Assembly: GCA_001898385.1 (NCBI GenBank)
Contig: MKTT01000111.1
Coordinates: forward strand, 1-64,000
Reading direction: 5' to 3'
DNA length: 64,000 nt
Source: Planctomycetales bacterium 71-10
Lineage (GTDB): Bacteria; Planctomycetota; Planctomycetia; Isosphaerales; Isosphaeraceae
Part shown: positions 62,187-64,000 of the stretch, piece after piece
Numbering within the stretch: the stretch's first letter is position 1
How the letters are laid out: each line of letters opens with the position of its first letter
The notes under the pieces: generated by a model
Database searches by the model: none
Seen by the model: the letters and a program-made list of their open reading frames with translations, nothing else
Told to the model about the DNA's origin: nothing
Made by a program: the position numbers and the translations under genes

Positions 62187-62261
62187 CGGGACGTGGGAAA
62201 GCCTGGGAATCCGCCTGCCATTGGGCGCAGGAGAGCGTCGGTTCGAATCCGACCGTCCCGA
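62187..62261 (+). tRNA. tRNA-Pro (TGG) with eight-base anticodon loop
   Basis: Acceptor CGGGACG/CGTCCCG (first pair C-G, discriminator A, as in bacterial tRNA-Pro), D arm with a GGA/TCC stem, anticodon stem CCTGC/GCAGG, and T arm GTCGG-TTCGAAT-CCGAC. The anticodon loop CATTGGGC has eight bases, one more than standard; TGG (62222-62224) is followed by G as expected for Pro. The D arm is weak. Confidence 0.75.
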
Positions 62262-62386
62262 TTCGCGGTGACTGTCGAACCTTCGGCCGGCCGATTGCCG
62301 TCGGCGCGGTCGGGTTGTAGAGTCACAAGCGGTTCGCCATGGGCGGCATGTGCGGGCGTCGGCCTTGAAGCGAGGAGAGGGACGAG

Positions 62387-62821
62387 ATGAGCCTTAAACG
62401 GATGGACAACGTCCTCATCGTCGTCGACGATCTCGAAGCCGCGAAGTCGTTCTTCATCGAACTGGGCCTCAAGTTCGAGGGCGAGACGACGGTCGAAGGG
62501 CCTGCGGTCGGCAGGCTGATCGGGCTCGGCGACGTCCGGGCCACCCTCGCGATGATGCGGACCCCCGATGGGCAGGGCGTCGAGCTGGACAAGTTCCACA
62601 CGCCCGACGCGATCAGGTTCGGGCCCGTGGACGCGCCGGCGAACGCGCTGGGCCTCCGTCGCATCATGTTCGCCGTCGAGGGCATCGACGACGTCGTGGG
62701 GCGCATGCTCGCCGTCGGGGCCGAGCTCATCGGCGAGATGCAGTACGAGGACGCGCACAGGCTCGCCTACATCCGCGGGCCCGAGGGGATCATCGTCGCC
62801 CTCGCCGAGCAGATCGGCTGA
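62387..62821 (+). CDS. VOC-family (glyoxalase/dioxygenase-fold) protein
   Basis: The 144-residue protein has the paired beta-alpha-beta-beta-beta units of the vicinal-oxygen-chelate family: 'MDNVLIVVDDLEAAKSFFIE' with 'LGLKFEGETTV', and a second module 'LGLRRIMFAVEGIDDVVGRM' through 'RLAYIRGPEGIIVALAEQIG'. Usual roles include glyoxalase, extradiol dioxygenase or antibiotic binding. The first metal ligand of glyoxalases is not clear, so no reaction is assigned. Confidence 0.82.
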   Translation: MSLKRMDNVLIVVDDLEAAKSFFIELGLKFEGETTVEGPAVGRLIGLGDVRATLAMMRTPDGQGVELDKFHTPDAIRFGPVDAPANALGLRRIMFAVEGIDDVVGRMLAVGAELIGEMQYEDAHRLAYIRGPEGIIVALAEQIG

Positions 62822-62960
62822 CGTCTACCTGATGGATGTTCGTGCGTTGCCGAGGGCCCGGCCGCCGCGATCCGGGCCTCTCGCGGCCGGGCCGCCGAGC
62901 TTGTGGTGGGGGATTCATGCGACGAATCGAGAAACATAAACTGGCCCGGATGACTCGTCC

Positions 62961-63032
62961 GGGGCCGTGGTGTAACGGTCGCACGTCGGCCTTTTAAGCC
63001 GGGAGGTGGGGGTTCGATTCCCTCCGGCCCCA
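62961..63032 (+). tRNA. tRNA-Lys (TTT)
   Basis: A regular 72-base tRNA: acceptor GGGGCCG/CGGCCCC, D arm GTGTAACGGTCGCAC, anticodon stem with loop CTTTTAA (anticodon TTT), T arm GGGGGTTCGATTCCCTC, discriminator A. CCA is not encoded. Confidence 0.9.
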
Positions 63033-63255
63033 TCGAAGCATCGGGAATTCGGCCCATATCGGCCCGAGCGCGCCGGCGACGAGGCCGTCGCTTTCCCTCG
63101 ACTCGCACCCCGGGCGGCGTTGCAGGGGGGCGACGCATTCCCGCGCGGTCGTTGTACGACGGATGGGGGGCCGGAATAATGGACACGGCCCGCCGCGCCG
63201 GCGGCCGGACGTCGCCGCCATGTCGCGAGCCCTCCGGGCTTGAGGAGGTCCCACC

Positions 63256-64000
63256 GTGTCTCGATCGCTGCCCGCCCCTCGGTTGGTCGACCGCGCCGCA
63301 GCCTCGCGAGGCCCGCGTCGCCGCAGGTCGCAGCGCCCGGCGTTGACGATCCTCGAAGGGCGTCCGCTCCTGAGCATGGTCGTCCCGATCCCGGCGTCCA
63401 ACCCGCGGGTGCAGCTCTCCTCGATCTTCTGGAACGGCGAGGCCCGGCCCCTCAACACCGGGGGCCTGTGGGACGTCCCGTCCCCGGCCTCGGTCGGGGC
63501 GGCCAAGACGATCACGATCACGAACAACGGCAGTGACACGATCTATCCCTTCCTCCGCGGGGAGAACGGGGGGAAGGACCCGAATGCCACCTCCACGAAC
63601 CAGTATTACGACCCCCAGGACATCCACGGTCACGAGTTCCGCCAGTACATCGGCTATCGCAACCCGGGCGGCGGGGCGTTCCTGGGCCTCCCCGAAGGGG
63701 CCTCGATCACCATCCAGGTCCCCCTGGCCCTGTGGGACGGCGACAACCTCTACATCGCGACCGACGGCCGGAACCTGACCACGCCGGCCGTCTTCGCCTA
63801 CGACCGGGGCGCCTCGATCGCCGTGGTCGGCTCCGAGACGGTCAGCGGGACGACCTGGGTCCAGGCGAGCGCCGGATACGCGCCCGGCGTCTCGCCCCTC
63901 GTCATGTTCTACTACTCCGGCGGCGAGCCGAAGACCCTGCCCACCGACGCCCCGGCGCAGCTCGTGGAGATCACCTTCCGCGACCAGTACCTGACCCGGT
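63256..64000 (+). CDS. Large secreted planctomycete protein, N-terminal part (runs off the window)
   Basis: An open frame from GTG 63256, preceded by GAGGAG, has no stop before the right edge (248 residues here). The N-terminus is strongly basic ('GPRRRRSQRPALTILEGRPL' then 'LSM'); 'LTILEGRPLLS' matches the LExRxLLS signature at the start of many planctomycete exported surface proteins. The rest is beta-rich with Asn/Gly/Thr, e.g. 'KTITITNNGSDTIYPFLRGE', resembling a glucanase-like or carbohydrate-associated module, but the fold is not certain. The protein is probably long. Confidence 0.8.
   Translation, partial: MSRSLPAPRLVDRAAASRGPRRRRSQRPALTILEGRPLLSMVVPIPASNPRVQLSSIFWNGEARPLNTGGLWDVPSPASVGAAKTITITNNGSDTIYPFLRGENGGKDPNATSTNQYYDPQDIHGHEFRQYIGYRNPGGGAFLGLPEGASITIQVPLALWDGDNLYIATDGRNLTTPAVFAYDRGASIAVVGSETVSGTTWVQASAGYAPGVSPLVMFYYSGGEPKTLPTDAPAQLVEITFRDQYLTR

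Noticed and set aside
62265..62386. A further tRNA after the Pro gene
   Set aside because: No cloverleaf could be folded in this gap.

Overview
The window looks like chromosome of a high-GC planctomycete, most likely in or near the Isosphaeraceae. The evidence is two PEP-CTERM (exosortase-sorted) proteins, a secreted protein with the planctomycete 'LEGRPLLS' N-terminal signature, very GC-rich coding sequence, and many GTG starts. The assignment is inference from gene content; no database was searched.

Positions 1 to about 18,200 hold a lower-GC block that is a siphophage-type prophage, or the structural half of one. After the 3' end of an IS5-type transposase come HNH endonuclease, small and large terminase, HK97-type portal, prohead protease, major capsid protein, a 47-residue gene, head-tail connectors, tail tube, two tail assembly chaperone frames joined by a likely programmed -1 frameshift, and tape measure protein. 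A run of unfamiliar tail-tip or fibre-like genes follows, including a cysteine-rich protein, and the block ends with a papain-like (C1) cysteine peptidase and an intrinsic terminator. No integrase, repressor, replication gene or recognisable peptidoglycan hydrolase is visible, so the early region lies to the left or is missing.

From 18.4 to 45.1 kb is ordinary chromosome: a YmdB-type phosphodiesterase; an acyltransferase and APH-like kinase pair; a PEP-CTERM metalloprotease-like protein; an HlyD/RbbA-like/ABC-2 export operon; a Wzm/Wzt polysaccharide exporter; a Tat-exported thiamine-diphosphate enzyme; a PEP-CTERM DUF4114-like protein; a sugar isomerase-like protein; fabZ with a trmB gene fused to an AHSA1 domain; pnp-ileS-purN; a TPR protein; a secreted protein; proB; and purF with a clear promoter.

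Positions 45.1 to 45.86 kb are intergenic, with palindromic repeats and a strong sigma70-like promoter. It drives a complete 14-gene nuoABCDEFGHIJKLMN operon (45.86 to 61.2 kb) for respiratory complex I, NADH:quinone oxidoreductase.

The right end has a VanZ-like membrane protein, a compact tRNA cluster (Phe-, Glu-, Trp- and Pro-type, several with unusual structure), a VOC-family protein, tRNA-Lys, and the start of a large secreted protein that runs off the window.

The observations most worth follow-up are the chaperone frameshift, the phage papain-like peptidase next to a cysteine-rich tail protein, the tRNA-Pro with an eight-base anticodon loop, the TrmB-AHSA1 fusion, and the Tat-exported ThDP enzyme.
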